Part shown: piece by piece, positions 43,518 to 51,706 of the stretch
Numbering within the stretch: the stretch's first letter is position 1
Layout of the letters: each line of letters opens with the position of its first letter
Origin: JAUNBN01 sp036645935
GTDB lineage: Bacteria; Bacillota; Clostridia; Oscillospirales; Ruminococcaceae
Direction: 5' to 3'
Assembly: GCA_036645935.1 (NCBI GenBank)
Contig: JAVXNE010000002.1
Span: forward strand, 237,598 to 301,597
Length of the DNA: 64,000 bases
The notes under the pieces: model-generated
The model's input: the letters and a program-made list of their open reading frames with translations, nothing else
Databases searched by the model: none
What the model was told of the DNA's origin: nothing
Program-made: the position numbers and the translations under genes

Positions 43518-44405
43518 TTACTTTACAAAGAAGCCCGCGCCCCAGATGCAGTTGATGATCCAGGTAAGGGTGAAGATCGTGACGGCAGGCGGGTCGATGT
43601 GGCTGTCGCAATGGCTGTTGATCGTGTTGCCAACGAGATCGCCCAGCAACGAACCGAGTATGCCGAACAGAATTCCGAATATCGGGCTGCCGGAAGCCAC
43701 TGCCGCGAGTGCCGCAGGCAGAATGATGTGATGGAATCCGGGGCTAGCCTTGCCCATAGCAGCGAATATGAGCGAGAACGCGGCAATGCCGAAGCAGAGA
43801 GTCGCGAAGTTGCCTGTAATCCACTCCTGAGGAACTCCCGCAGCCGCGAGAGCGCTGGGCGTGAAGCCGGCGATAACGCCGAGTCCGAGGCCGACGGCGA
43901 GGTTCTGAAGAAGACCCTTGCCCATCGAGAACCAAACGCGCTTGCCTTCGCCTTTGAATTTGCCGGTGATACCGGTTTTTCCGAATACGAGACGCGCAAT
44001 CAAGCCGGAGAAGAAAACGGTGAGCGCAACGGTATCGGTGTTGAAATGAAGAACGCCGGTCCAAAGGAAGTTGATCAGATAGCCGATGATACCAAACAGT
44101 CCGCCGACCAGAAGAGCGTCGGGAGCGCCGGTGCCATAAACGCTATCAAGGCTTGCGCCTTCTTTTATGTAGCCCCTACGAGCCGCATAAGCTGTGGCCG
44201 CCGCGCCGCCCGCAAAGGCGATGTGGGGACCGAAGAAAGAACCGAACGCGATGTTGCCGATCAGAGCGCCGGCAGCAGGGTTAGCGAGCGAAGCAACTGT
44301 GCCCGCGATGACGATAAGGCCGGTCATGACAAACGCCGGCAGACCACCGATGAGGGCGCCGACCAAGCCGCCGCCAAAAGCCGCAATCAATGCATTAATT
44401 TCCAT
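43518..44405 (-). CDS. Glycine/alanine-rich polytopic membrane protein, possible transporter
   Basis: 295 residues from the ATG at 44405, with AGAGAGG 8 bases upstream. It has eight or more membrane segments rich in Gly/Ala (LIAAFGGGLVGALIGGLPAF; GNIAFGSFFGPHIAFAGGAA; LLQNLAVGLGLGVIAGF; IFGILFGILGSLLGDLVGNTI). The C-terminal part has conserved-looking polar residues within membrane regions (NSHCDSHIDPPAVTI). I do not recognise a named family with confidence; it resembles uncharacterised permeases found beside sugar aldolases. Transport of a sugar or polyol for the neighbouring aldolase is an inference. Confidence 0.6.
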   Translation of the reverse strand: MEINALIAAFGGGLVGALIGGLPAFVMTGLIVIAGTVASLANPAAGALIGNIAFGSFFGPHIAFAGGAAATAYAARRGYIKEGASLDSVYGTGAPDALLVGGLFGIIGYLINFLWTGVLHFNTDTVALTVFFSGLIARLVFGKTGITGKFKGEGKRVWFSMGKGLLQNLAVGLGLGVIAGFTPSALAAAGVPQEWITGNFATLCFGIAAFSLIFAAMGKASPGFHHIILPAALAAVASGSPIFGILFGILGSLLGDLVGNTINSHCDSHIDPPAVTIFTLTWIINCIWGAGFFVK

Positions 44406-44451
44406 GGATGTACCTCTCTTTTCTTTTGAAAAAATATTCCTTGGGGTTCGG

Positions 44452-44494
44452 ATGGGTTTCCATCGAACATGAGTTTCCAAGGGTTGGGTTTCCA
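44452..44494 (-). repeat. Three direct repeats in the leader of the membrane protein gene
   Basis: The 11-mer TGGAAACYCAW (minus strand) occurs at 44484-44494, 44469-44479 and 44452-44462, with starts 15 and 17 bases apart. A related copy lies at 43473-43483 in the opposite orientation, after the gene. They may be operator or RNA-binding sites. Confidence 0.5.
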
Positions 44495-44852
44495 GCAAGC
44501 CCTTAGCGCAACAGTTATCCGACTTTTCCTTGACACAAAAGCCAACGCCGAGCATTGCCCGATGTCGTGTGCCCCCGTATCAAAAATATATCAGCGCCCG
44601 CGGCGCAGAGGGTTCAGGTGATGTTCCGTCTTGTCGACGGAAGCGCGACCACAAAAACAAGCCACGCTTATATAAAGTGAATATAACAAGTTAGTTAAAC
44701 AACAAACGGCGGCTTTATAGAGCGGCCGCGTAAAGAAGGAATTTGCACACTCTATTTTTACCACATTTTGCGCTATTTTGCAAGTATTCTTCGGATAATT
44801 TGTCACTGTCTGCTTATAAAAGACAATATTTTTTGTGCTATTTGCGAATAGA
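44495..44852. other. Intergenic region between glyA and the membrane protein gene
   Basis: It contains a hairpin TTCCGTC-TTGTC-GACGGAA (44624-44642) but no convincing coding frame. The promoter of the membrane protein gene should lie here. Confidence 0.4.
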
Positions 44853-46103
44853 CTATTGATAAATCGGATATTTATCGCACAAAGCTTTTACACGTGCACG
44901 AATTTCATCTCCGGATTTGTCGAAATCGACAGTGGCGAGATTAATTAGTTCTGCTGTTTCACGCATGTCCGCCTCATCAAATCCTCGTGTTGTGACAGCT
45001 GCACTGCCGAATCTCACTCCGCTCGTGACATTCGGAGGTGTCGGGTCGTTGAGAACAGAGTTTTTGTTGGCGGTTATATTTACCGAATCCAATCTGTTTT
45101 GCAGATCTTTGCCCGTGACGCCGGTGCCGCACAGATTCACGAGAATCAGGTGGTTGTCGGTGCCTCCGGATACGAGTTTGAAACCGAGTCTTGTCAGTTC
45201 ATTGGCCATTGCGCGGTTATTTTCGACAACATGTTTTTGATATTCCTTGAATTCGGGTTTGAGCGCCTCGCCAAAACAAACGGCTTTTGCCGCAATTATG
45301 TGCATCAGCGGCCCCCCCTGCGTTCCCGGGAAGATTGCCTTGTCGATGGCGGCGGCGTGCTCCTTTTTGCAGAGAATGAGGCCTCCGCGCGGGCCGCGCA
45401 GTGTCTTGTGCGTGGTCGTCGTGACGACGTCGGCATAGGGTACCGGGTTCATGTGCAAACCCGTCGCGACAAGTCCCGCAATGTGTGCCATATCTACAAA
45501 TAGGTATGCGCCGCACTCGCGCGCTATGTCGCCGAATTTTTTGAAATCAATCTCGCGCGGGTAGGCACTGGCACCCGCGATTATCATGCGCGGACGGTGC
45601 TCGAGTGCAAGCGTGCGAACCGCATCGTAATCGATGCGCTCGTCATCGCCGACACCGTAAGGGATGATGTTGTAATATTTTCCGGAAAAGTTGACAGGTG
45701 AACCGTGAGTCAGATGCCCGCCGTGCGCGAGGTTCATTCCCATAACGGTGTCGCCCGGTTTGAGCAGCGCGTGATAGACCGCCATGTTGGCCTGCGCCCC
45801 CGAATGCGGCTGAACGTTGGCGTGCTCCGCTCCGAACAGCTGTTTTGCCCTGTCAATTGCGATGTTTTCAACGACATCGACACACTGGCATCCGCCGTAG
45901 TACCGCCTGCCGGGATACCCCTCAGCATACTTGTTTGTGAGAACCGATCCCATTGCCGCGAGCACCGCAGTCGAGACGATATTCTCGCTCGCTATGAGCT
46001 CAATGCAGTTCTGCTGCCGTTTCAGTTCGGCTTCCATCGCCGCGCCGACCTCGGGATCAAAGCGGCTTACATAATCGATCGAATTGATTTCTTTCTCGTT
46101 CAC
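44853..46103 (-). CDS. glyA: Serine hydroxymethyltransferase
   Basis: 416 residues if the GTG at 46103 is used (AAAGGG 8 bases upstream); ATGs further upstream would add an unusual 10-38 residue extension. It converts serine and THF to glycine and 5,10-methylene-THF. RQQNCIELIASENIV, YYGGCQCVDVVE, VQPHSGAQANMAVY, and the PLP Lys in VVTTTTHKTLRGPRGG are all present. It supplies glycine and one-carbon units to purine synthesis. Confidence 0.95.
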   Translation of the reverse strand: MNEKEINSIDYVSRFDPEVGAAMEAELKRQQNCIELIASENIVSTAVLAAMGSVLTNKYAEGYPGRRYYGGCQCVDVVENIAIDRAKQLFGAEHANVQPHSGAQANMAVYHALLKPGDTVMGMNLAHGGHLTHGSPVNFSGKYYNIIPYGVGDDERIDYDAVRTLALEHRPRMIIAGASAYPREIDFKKFGDIARECGAYLFVDMAHIAGLVATGLHMNPVPYADVVTTTTHKTLRGPRGGLILCKKEHAAAIDKAIFPGTQGGPLMHIIAAKAVCFGEALKPEFKEYQKHVVENNRAMANELTRLGFKLVSGGTDNHLILVNLCGTGVTGKDLQNRLDSVNITANKNSVLNDPTPPNVTSGVRFGSAAVTTRGFDEADMRETAELINLATVDFDKSGDEIRARVKALCDKYPIYQ

Positions 46104-46363
46104 GTCAGTTTCCCTTTCCGTTGCGTGTTCCATGGTGGTGTTTGACATTTTCGGATTTGGCACATGCGAACCTCTGCCATATGCGTTTTTTGACGCATAT
46201 ATGCTCACACAAAACACAATCTATACCCGCTTGCTGTCTCTGATCAAGTCTCAAAGGTTTGAATGTGTCAATTCCAATATGCTGATTGTTTGAGTATAGC
46301 ATGCCCCGCACCGTTTGAAAATCACATTTTTGCGTTTTTTCGACTTTGCACATATAAAAACGT
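46104..46363. other. Leader region of glyA
   Basis: It holds a hairpin ATATGCGT (46179-46186) / ACGCATAT (46193-46200) on both strands, and several TTGACA/TATACT-like hexamers on the minus strand without a convincing spacing. No gene. Confidence 0.35.
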
Positions 46364-46391
46364 CCCGAGGTGCATGGTCTTCGGGACGTTT
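46364..46391 (-). terminator. Terminator of the ABC exporter operon
   Basis: On the minus strand AAACGTCCCGA pairs with TCGGGACGTTT (11 bp), with TTTT running out of the stem, about 40 bases after the ATPase stop. Confidence 0.75.
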
Positions 46392-46430
46392 GGTTATTTT
46401 AGAACCATATAGTGGTGCCTGGACGGCAGC

Positions 46431-47174
46431 TCACGCATTTTTATAATGAGCACACACCTCCAGCGTCTCGCCCTCCTCGCGGACAAGACCCTTGTCAAGC
46501 CAGATAACGCGGGTACAGAGTTCCTCGATCTGGTTGGCCGAATGGGAGACGACGATTACCGTTGTGTGGTTGTCCATCAGTTCGCGTATGCGCTGTTCGC
46601 ATTTTTTTTGGAACTTGAAATCCCCGACCGCGAGCACCTCGTCCACAATGAGAATCTCGGGCTGAACGACGGTTGCGATGGAAAAGCCAAGCCTTGCCTG
46701 CATGCCGGAACTGTAATTTTTAATCGGCGTGTCGAGAAAATCATGAAGCTCGGAGAAATCGACTATCTCGTCAAAAATTCCAGCCATAAAATCATGCGAA
46801 TATCCCAAAATCGAGCCGTTGAGAAAAATATTCTCTCGCGCCGTGAGATCCGGGTCGAACCCCGCACCCAGCTCGATGAGCGGTGAAATCGTGCCGTGCA
46901 CCTCAACCTCTCCCGTTGTCGGCTTTAAAATACCCGAGATTATCTTGAGCATGGTGCTCTTTCCGCCGCCGTTAAATCCGATTATTCCGAGCACTTCACC
47001 GCGCCGAACATCAAAGCTCACTCCGTTAATGGCAAAAAACGCCTTGAAAAACAGCTCGCGCTTCATGAGGCGGACAAAATATTCCTTGAGGCTGTCCACC
47101 TTGAAGTTGCTCATGTTGAACTCCATCGTGACATCTCTGACGCTGATGACTATATCTTCTTTTTTATCGCCCAT
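46431..47174 (-). CDS. ABC transporter ATPase for surface polysaccharide export (Wzt/TagH type)
   Basis: 247 residues. Walker A is GFNGGGKST (one Gly in place of the usual Ala), the signature is YSSGMQARLGFSIA, Walker B is ILIVDEVLAVGD and the H-loop VVSHS. The sequence ends after the nucleotide-binding domain; there is no C-terminal carbohydrate-binding domain as in Escherichia coli O9a Wzt. It pairs with the permease 12 bases upstream. Confidence 0.9.
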   Translation of the reverse strand: MGDKKEDIVISVRDVTMEFNMSNFKVDSLKEYFVRLMKRELFFKAFFAINGVSFDVRRGEVLGIIGFNGGGKSTMLKIISGILKPTTGEVEVHGTISPLIELGAGFDPDLTARENIFLNGSILGYSHDFMAGIFDEIVDFSELHDFLDTPIKNYSSGMQARLGFSIATVVQPEILIVDEVLAVGDFKFQKKCEQRIRELMDNHTTVIVVSHSANQIEELCTRVIWLDKGLVREEGETLEVCAHYKNA

Positions 47175-47186
47175 TTTCCCGCCCCC

Positions 47187-47969
47187 TTATACGTAAAGGA
47201 TGAACTTGTCCTGTCCCTTGCGGAACACGACGAGACCAAAAACCATGAAAATCACCCCGTAACCGAGACCGACCAGCAACTGCTCCGCGCTGGGAAGCTG
47301 GCCGTACATCACCACCGAGCGGAAGGTTTCGACATATGTGGTAAGCGGGTTCAGGTAGACAATGTAGCGAATCCAGCTGCCCTCAACTATCGAAATCGGG
47401 TAGATTATCGGCGTCATATACATCCATGCGGTGATGATGACAGAATAGAGGTGCTTTAAATCTCGGAAGAACACGCACAGGCACGATATCACAAGGCTGA
47501 ATCCGCATGAAAAAAGCAGCATCTCGAGAAGTGGGATGAAAAAGAGCAGCATCGTCCAGCTGAACGGCACTTTGAAAATGAAGAGCATCACGATGATTGC
47601 CGACAGTGAAAACAGAAGATTGACGAAAGCGAAAAGCACCTTTTCAAGCGGAAATATGTACTTTGGAATATAGACCTTTTTAATGAGAGCACTGGCCTCG
47701 ACAATCGAGAAGATCGCGCTGCTTGTCGCCTCGTTGAAAAAGGTGAACAGAATCTGTCCGGAAATGAGATAGAGCGCAAAGTTCTCTATCTGAAATCGGA
47801 ACACGCGCGAGAAAACGGCATTTAGGATGAGCATCATAAGTATTGGGTTGAGCATGCTCCACAGTATTCCGAGAACCGATCGGCGGTATTTTACGCGAAA
47901 ATCTCGCGATATCAGGTTGAACAGCAGGTACTTATACTTTTGGAAAGTCTCAATATACGCCTTTAGCAT
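47187..47969 (-). CDS. ABC-2 type permease for surface polysaccharide export (Wzm/TagG type)
   Basis: 260 residues with six membrane helices. NLISRDFRVKYRRSVLGILWSMLNPILMMLILNAVFSRVF is the conserved N-terminal block of the family, and YLNPLTTYVETFRSVVMYGQLPS the C-terminal one. It overlaps the upstream glycosyltransferase-like gene by 7 bases. Together with the ATPase it should flip a lipid-linked polymer across the membrane. Confidence 0.92.
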   Translation of the reverse strand: MLKAYIETFQKYKYLLFNLISRDFRVKYRRSVLGILWSMLNPILMMLILNAVFSRVFRFQIENFALYLISGQILFTFFNEATSSAIFSIVEASALIKKVYIPKYIFPLEKVLFAFVNLLFSLSAIIVMLFIFKVPFSWTMLLFFIPLLEMLLFSCGFSLVISCLCVFFRDLKHLYSVIITAWMYMTPIIYPISIVEGSWIRYIVYLNPLTTYVETFRSVVMYGQLPSAEQLLVGLGYGVIFMVFGLVVFRKGQDKFILYV

Positions 47970-49183
47970 AGCATCTCCTTGAATTTGGCAATCAGATGTC
48001 TCACCTTATATTTTCCTGAATGCGGCGAGCTTTTCAATGCTTGATCGAGCATCGGCTCGGGAATGCGGGCGAGAGCGTATCCGCTTATCGATATATGCAA
48101 AAGCCTTCGTCGCGGATCGCAATCGAATAAAAGCTGCGGGTCGTCGCACAAAAACACCAGAGCGCCTTTGCATTGCACGCCGTTCCCGCCAAGATCGGAA
48201 GCGGTCAGCGTCTCGCTGCTGCCGTCGCAATAAACGAGCGTCACACACGGGCAATCTATTGCGCACATGCCGTGTGAAGTAGGATCGAGCCTTATTGTGC
48301 TCTTAAAATCCAGCTTGTCAAGTCCGTCAAAAACGCGCTCAAACTCTCCCACGCCGGGCGTCACCCCGTTTGCCGTTATCTTGCAGCTCTCGCTGTAACC
48401 ATCTGCAAAATCGAGATAGAGCACCGCATCTGTCTCAAATCCAATCCCGACTTGAGGATGCCGAGCCTTGGCGCGCAAGTCAAAAAAACCCCGCTCTGCA
48501 AAATCGACCTCTATACCATTTTGCGCGAACAGCTCGGGAACCGCCTTGAGCCACTTTCCATCGTACAGGCCGTGAACAAAGGGATCATATGGGAAAATCT
48601 GAGGATAGCCCTCAATCGCCGAATAGAACGCGTCGGCAACGCTGTAACTGCGCTCGTTGCCCGTGTGCTCCCACTCCCAGGCGCTCTCGTGCGGCTCGAC
48701 GAAACCGATAATCCTCTCGCGCCTCCAAAGGGCTGCCTGCGCGTTAAAGCGATAGGCAGCGCGCTGTGCTCTCTTTTCAAAGCCTTTGTAGCGTTCGCTC
48801 TTTTCGTTGTCTCCCGGCGCGGGATAAAAAGAAAACACTGCGATGTCGTGGTTTTCTTCCATCCATTGAAACACCTCATCGAGACGTTTTTCGTCGACCG
48901 CCGATGTTAGATAAAAATCCTCAAGCAAAAAGAGTATATACTCGCTGTCGACACGCGCGAGCGTCTCCCGCAGCCGCTTTCCCCACGGCACGCTCTCGCC
49001 CTCGCGGAAGAGGGAGAGCGTTTTTATATCCAGTCCGTCAAAGGAAAACGATTTGCTCTCGGTATTTAGAACGATTGGAAACAGACAATTCCAATTTCGT
49101 TTCAGTAACGTGAAAAAAGGCGGCCAAAGGTCACTGTACGCGTCGCAGCTCGACACTATAACCGTGCAGTCGCGCGCGCTCAT
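47963..49183 (-). CDS. Glycosyltransferase-like protein, unassigned
   Basis: 406 residues; GAGGAGG lies before the ATG. The first 230 residues resemble a GT-A fold: VIVSSCDAYSDLWPPFFTLL opens it and ILFLLEDFYLTSAVD holds an acidic EDF in the place of a DxD motif. Residues from about 240 to 360 form a separate, probably beta-rich domain (VLYLDFADGYSESCKI, LIY-like strands) that I do not recognise. First gene of the exporter operon, with its own promoter. Probably modifies or caps the exported polymer. Confidence 0.6.
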   Translation of the reverse strand: MSARDCTVIVSSCDAYSDLWPPFFTLLKRNWNCLFPIVLNTESKSFSFDGLDIKTLSLFREGESVPWGKRLRETLARVDSEYILFLLEDFYLTSAVDEKRLDEVFQWMEENHDIAVFSFYPAPGDNEKSERYKGFEKRAQRAAYRFNAQAALWRRERIIGFVEPHESAWEWEHTGNERSYSVADAFYSAIEGYPQIFPYDPFVHGLYDGKWLKAVPELFAQNGIEVDFAERGFFDLRAKARHPQVGIGFETDAVLYLDFADGYSESCKITANGVTPGVGEFERVFDGLDKLDFKSTIRLDPTSHGMCAIDCPCVTLVYCDGSSETLTASDLGGNGVQCKGALVFLCDDPQLLFDCDPRRRLLHISISGYALARIPEPMLDQALKSSPHSGKYKVRHLIAKFKEMLC

Positions 49184-49215
49184 AGCCCCCGCCTCCTCAC
49201 TGTTTCAGATGCTGT

Positions 49216-49244
49216 ATTATAGCGCGTTTCGTGCGCGAAGTAAA
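49216..49244 (-). promoter_or_regulatory. Promoter of the ABC exporter operon
   Basis: On the minus strand TTTACT, 17 bases, TATAAT, about 35 bases before the start codon at 49183. Confidence 0.65.
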
Positions 49245-49256
49245 GAAACTGTTCCC

Positions 49257-49613
49257 TTAGCTCTGATCCTTTGATTTAAAAACGAGAGCTATCACCAGCC
49301 CGACGAGCAGCGAGGCGGCAATCCCTCCCGACGCTGCCGACAGCCCTCCCGTCAGCATCCCGAGCGCACCGCTCTCGGCGAGCGCCTGCTTCACTCCCTC
49401 GAACAACGTGTGGCCAAAACCGACGATCGGAACCGTCGCGCCCGCACCCGCGAACTTCACAAGCGGGCCGTATAGTCCCAGCGCCGAAAGCACGACGCCG
49501 GCGACAACAAAGCTTGTCAAAATACGCGCGGGTGTGAGTTTTGTAGTGTCAATTAATATCTGACCCACCATGCAAATTGCTCCGCCCACCAAAAACGCTT
49601 TCAAGAACACCAT
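49257..49613 (-). CDS. spoVAE: Stage V sporulation protein AE
   Basis: 118 residues from the ATG at 49613 (GGAGG 8 bases upstream). The sequence MVFLKAFLVGGAICMVGQIL, LIDTTKLTPARILTSFVV and KFAGAGATVPIVGFGHTL is the characteristic SpoVAE pattern, with three to four membrane helices. It forms part of the spore inner-membrane channel that takes up and releases dipicolinic acid. spoVAC and spoVAD, which normally adjoin it, are absent here. Confidence 0.92.
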   Translation of the reverse strand: MVFLKAFLVGGAICMVGQILIDTTKLTPARILTSFVVAGVVLSALGLYGPLVKFAGAGATVPIVGFGHTLFEGVKQALAESGALGMLTGGLSAASGGIAASLLVGLVIALVFKSKDQS

Positions 49614-49924
49614 CGCCATAACCTCCACAGCTTAAATCAATCTTATCGCAGTAAACTTAAGAATTTCAAAACAATCCATCTCTGTTAACGCCGAACCCAT
49701 CAAACTCTCGCCACAACATAAGCGTTTTGGGGCTGCGTCTTTCTATCGAGAATCCGTACCGTTCCCGCCGCGCGTATCTAACCCATGCAGACGGGATGCC
49801 CGCGCGCACGCTCTCCATCACGAAAGTCCTTGCATTCTTCCAACTCAATCTTCCTAAGTCACGGAGCATAGTCAATCGGCGAAGTGGCGCAAAATATTCT
49901 CCAACGGTCGCAACTCGGACAGAT
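49614..49924. other. Intergenic region upstream of spoVAE
   Basis: About 310 bases. A minus-strand frame at 49666-49875 (69 codons) is rich in Arg and lacks a ribosome binding site; I do not support it as a gene. There is no trace of spoVAD. Confidence 0.45.
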
Positions 49925-49969
49925 AAAAAAGCGCCGCGTGCGAATATTGTTCGCGCGCGGCGCTTTTTT
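49925..49969. terminator. Bidirectional terminator after the glycosyltransferase operon
   Basis: AAAAAAGCGCCGCG...CGCGGCGCTTTTTT with a further GCGAA/TTCGC extension toward the loop, 12 bases after the stop of the last GT2 gene on the minus strand. Confidence 0.85.
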
Positions 49970-49980
49970 ATTCAAATTAT

Positions 49981-51687
49981 TCAGCTTTGCTTTTCTATCT
50001 GGCGGTGCTCCGACGCGATAAAATTGCGCAGCTCGTTTTTTTTGCGTTTTTCTTCAAGTTCGCAGATAAGGTTTTCGTAAAGCTCACGCAATTGAAACCC
50101 CGTGAACTTGTGATGATTGCCATCCATGACGTCCGAGAATCGAAGCGTCTTTTGTCCGCGCGGCGCCAAAAACTCCGCCGCCTTAGGGTATTCTGCCGCG
50201 AGATGTTCGAGCGCGCGATCAAGAGTAAATAAGTACATGTAATCGCGAATGACGCTCCTGTATGCCTGCGCTATCTCGTCGGCGGACAAATAATAAACAA
50301 GCACATCGTCCGCAAGCAGCTCGCCGTCAAACTTTGAATATTGAGCGAGTCTCGCCCGCTCAACCTCAGCGTCGGCGGGAACTATATAACAGCATGTAAC
50401 ATAAGGCAGGGTGATGCTTTTCCCTTGCGCCATCAGCCTCAGCCAGAGGTTCCAATCCTCGTGCGCACCCAGCTCCTCGCGCATTCCTCCAACACTCTCG
50501 CACAGGGATTTTTTAAACAGCACACCGTTTTGCGTCGTGACGCACCGCCGAACCATGGTGAAAGCGTCAACTCGCGGAAAATTGAGCAGCTGTTTTCCCT
50601 TTATCTCAAACTCATACGGCGCGTCGCTCTTTTTGTCAGTTTCGAGAGCCACGCCGCGCATAAACACTATGTCTGCCCCGCTCGTCCGCGCGGCCCGTAC
50701 TCCAAGCTCAACGTGCTCGGGCAGCAGATAATCATCGTCATCAAGAAGATTGAGGTATTCTCCGCTCGCCCGCTTAAACCCGCGATTGGCCGCCGCCGCC
50801 CTGCCGACATTTTCAACCGTGGCCTCATATGATATTTCAAGATCTGCGAAATCCCGTTTCAGCATACGCTCACACAGCGGCTCTCCATCCTCAATTACAA
50901 CAATCTCAAGGTTTTTATACGTTTGATGCCGCAGACTCTCGAGTGTTTTTCTAAGTGTTTCGGGTCGGTTTCGCGTTCTCGTTATGAGCGACACTCTCGG
51001 AGTCTCGGAGAACTGTGGAAGTTCTTCGCTCGTATAATCTCCTCGCTCGAATCCGAGACAGGCCACTTGCTCGTGCGTCAGCGTGCATTTGAATTTTTTT
51101 CCCGAGCCGAACCGCTCAAAAAAAATTGAAAACAGGCAGGACATACGTCTCTTGAGCGATGATCGCAGCTCGGATCTTGTCGTGTTGTACCCATTCGGAC
51201 ACTTCAATGCTTTAAGCCACATTATTTTCGCGTTCCACACGTCGGCAACGCGGCCGTAACGCAGCCGCAGCGCAAGCGTTCCGTACAAAAGCTCGGCATA
51301 CGTCTCTCCCTCAAACTCCCCGCGAACGCACGCGGACGGAAGATAGCTCGTCGCAAAACCCGCGCATCGCAGCCGGCGTATCACATCAGTTGCGGCTGCC
51401 GCGCCCATGCTGCAGTCAACTCCACCGATCGACCGCAGCGCCTCGACCGACACCGCAAATGCGAAGTTGTGCGCGCAAACGGCATCAAGCGTTATAGGAT
51501 CAACATAAAATCCCAGCTCGCGCGGATATGTTCTAAGCACAAATCCACCGCCACTCTTCCCCGCAGCAGACATGGCGCTCTCGAGCGCCGCACGCGCCGC
51601 CGCATCAAGTATGCCGCTCGTAAAAACAGCAATCTCCGCTTGATCGGATATCTCATCGAATATGCTGCCATAAAGCTCTGTTATCAT
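49981..51687 (-). CDS. Large family 2 glycosyltransferase with a second, partial GT domain
   Basis: 568 residues. The GT2 domain begins near residue 231 (RVSLITRTRNRPETLRKTLE), with NLEIVVIEDGEP and the DxD-type LNLLDDDDYLLPEH at about 313-323. Residues 1-150 (around FAFAVSVEALRSIGGVDCSMG and DVIRRLRCAG) resemble the second half of another GT2 domain but lack its nucleotide-binding start, and no upstream in-frame start exists. It is 19 bases after the preceding GT2 gene and the last of the operon. Confidence 0.82.
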   Translation of the reverse strand: MITELYGSIFDEISDQAEIAVFTSGILDAAARAALESAMSAAGKSGGGFVLRTYPRELGFYVDPITLDAVCAHNFAFAVSVEALRSIGGVDCSMGAAAATDVIRRLRCAGFATSYLPSACVRGEFEGETYAELLYGTLALRLRYGRVADVWNAKIMWLKALKCPNGYNTTRSELRSSLKRRMSCLFSIFFERFGSGKKFKCTLTHEQVACLGFERGDYTSEELPQFSETPRVSLITRTRNRPETLRKTLESLRHQTYKNLEIVVIEDGEPLCERMLKRDFADLEISYEATVENVGRAAAANRGFKRASGEYLNLLDDDDYLLPEHVELGVRAARTSGADIVFMRGVALETDKKSDAPYEFEIKGKQLLNFPRVDAFTMVRRCVTTQNGVLFKKSLCESVGGMREELGAHEDWNLWLRLMAQGKSITLPYVTCCYIVPADAEVERARLAQYSKFDGELLADDVLVYYLSADEIAQAYRSVIRDYMYLFTLDRALEHLAAEYPKAAEFLAPRGQKTLRFSDVMDGNHHKFTGFQLRELYENLICELEEKRKKNELRNFIASEHRQIEKQS

Positions 51688-51706
51688 GCCAATACCTCGA
51701 TTTGTA

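Noticed and set aside
43599..44429. 276-codon plus-strand open frame
   Set aside because: Glu/Arg-rich antisense shadow of the membrane protein gene; no start signal.
49666..49875. 69-codon minus-strand frame upstream of spoVAE
   Set aside because: No ribosome binding site, Arg-rich, no similarity I recognise.
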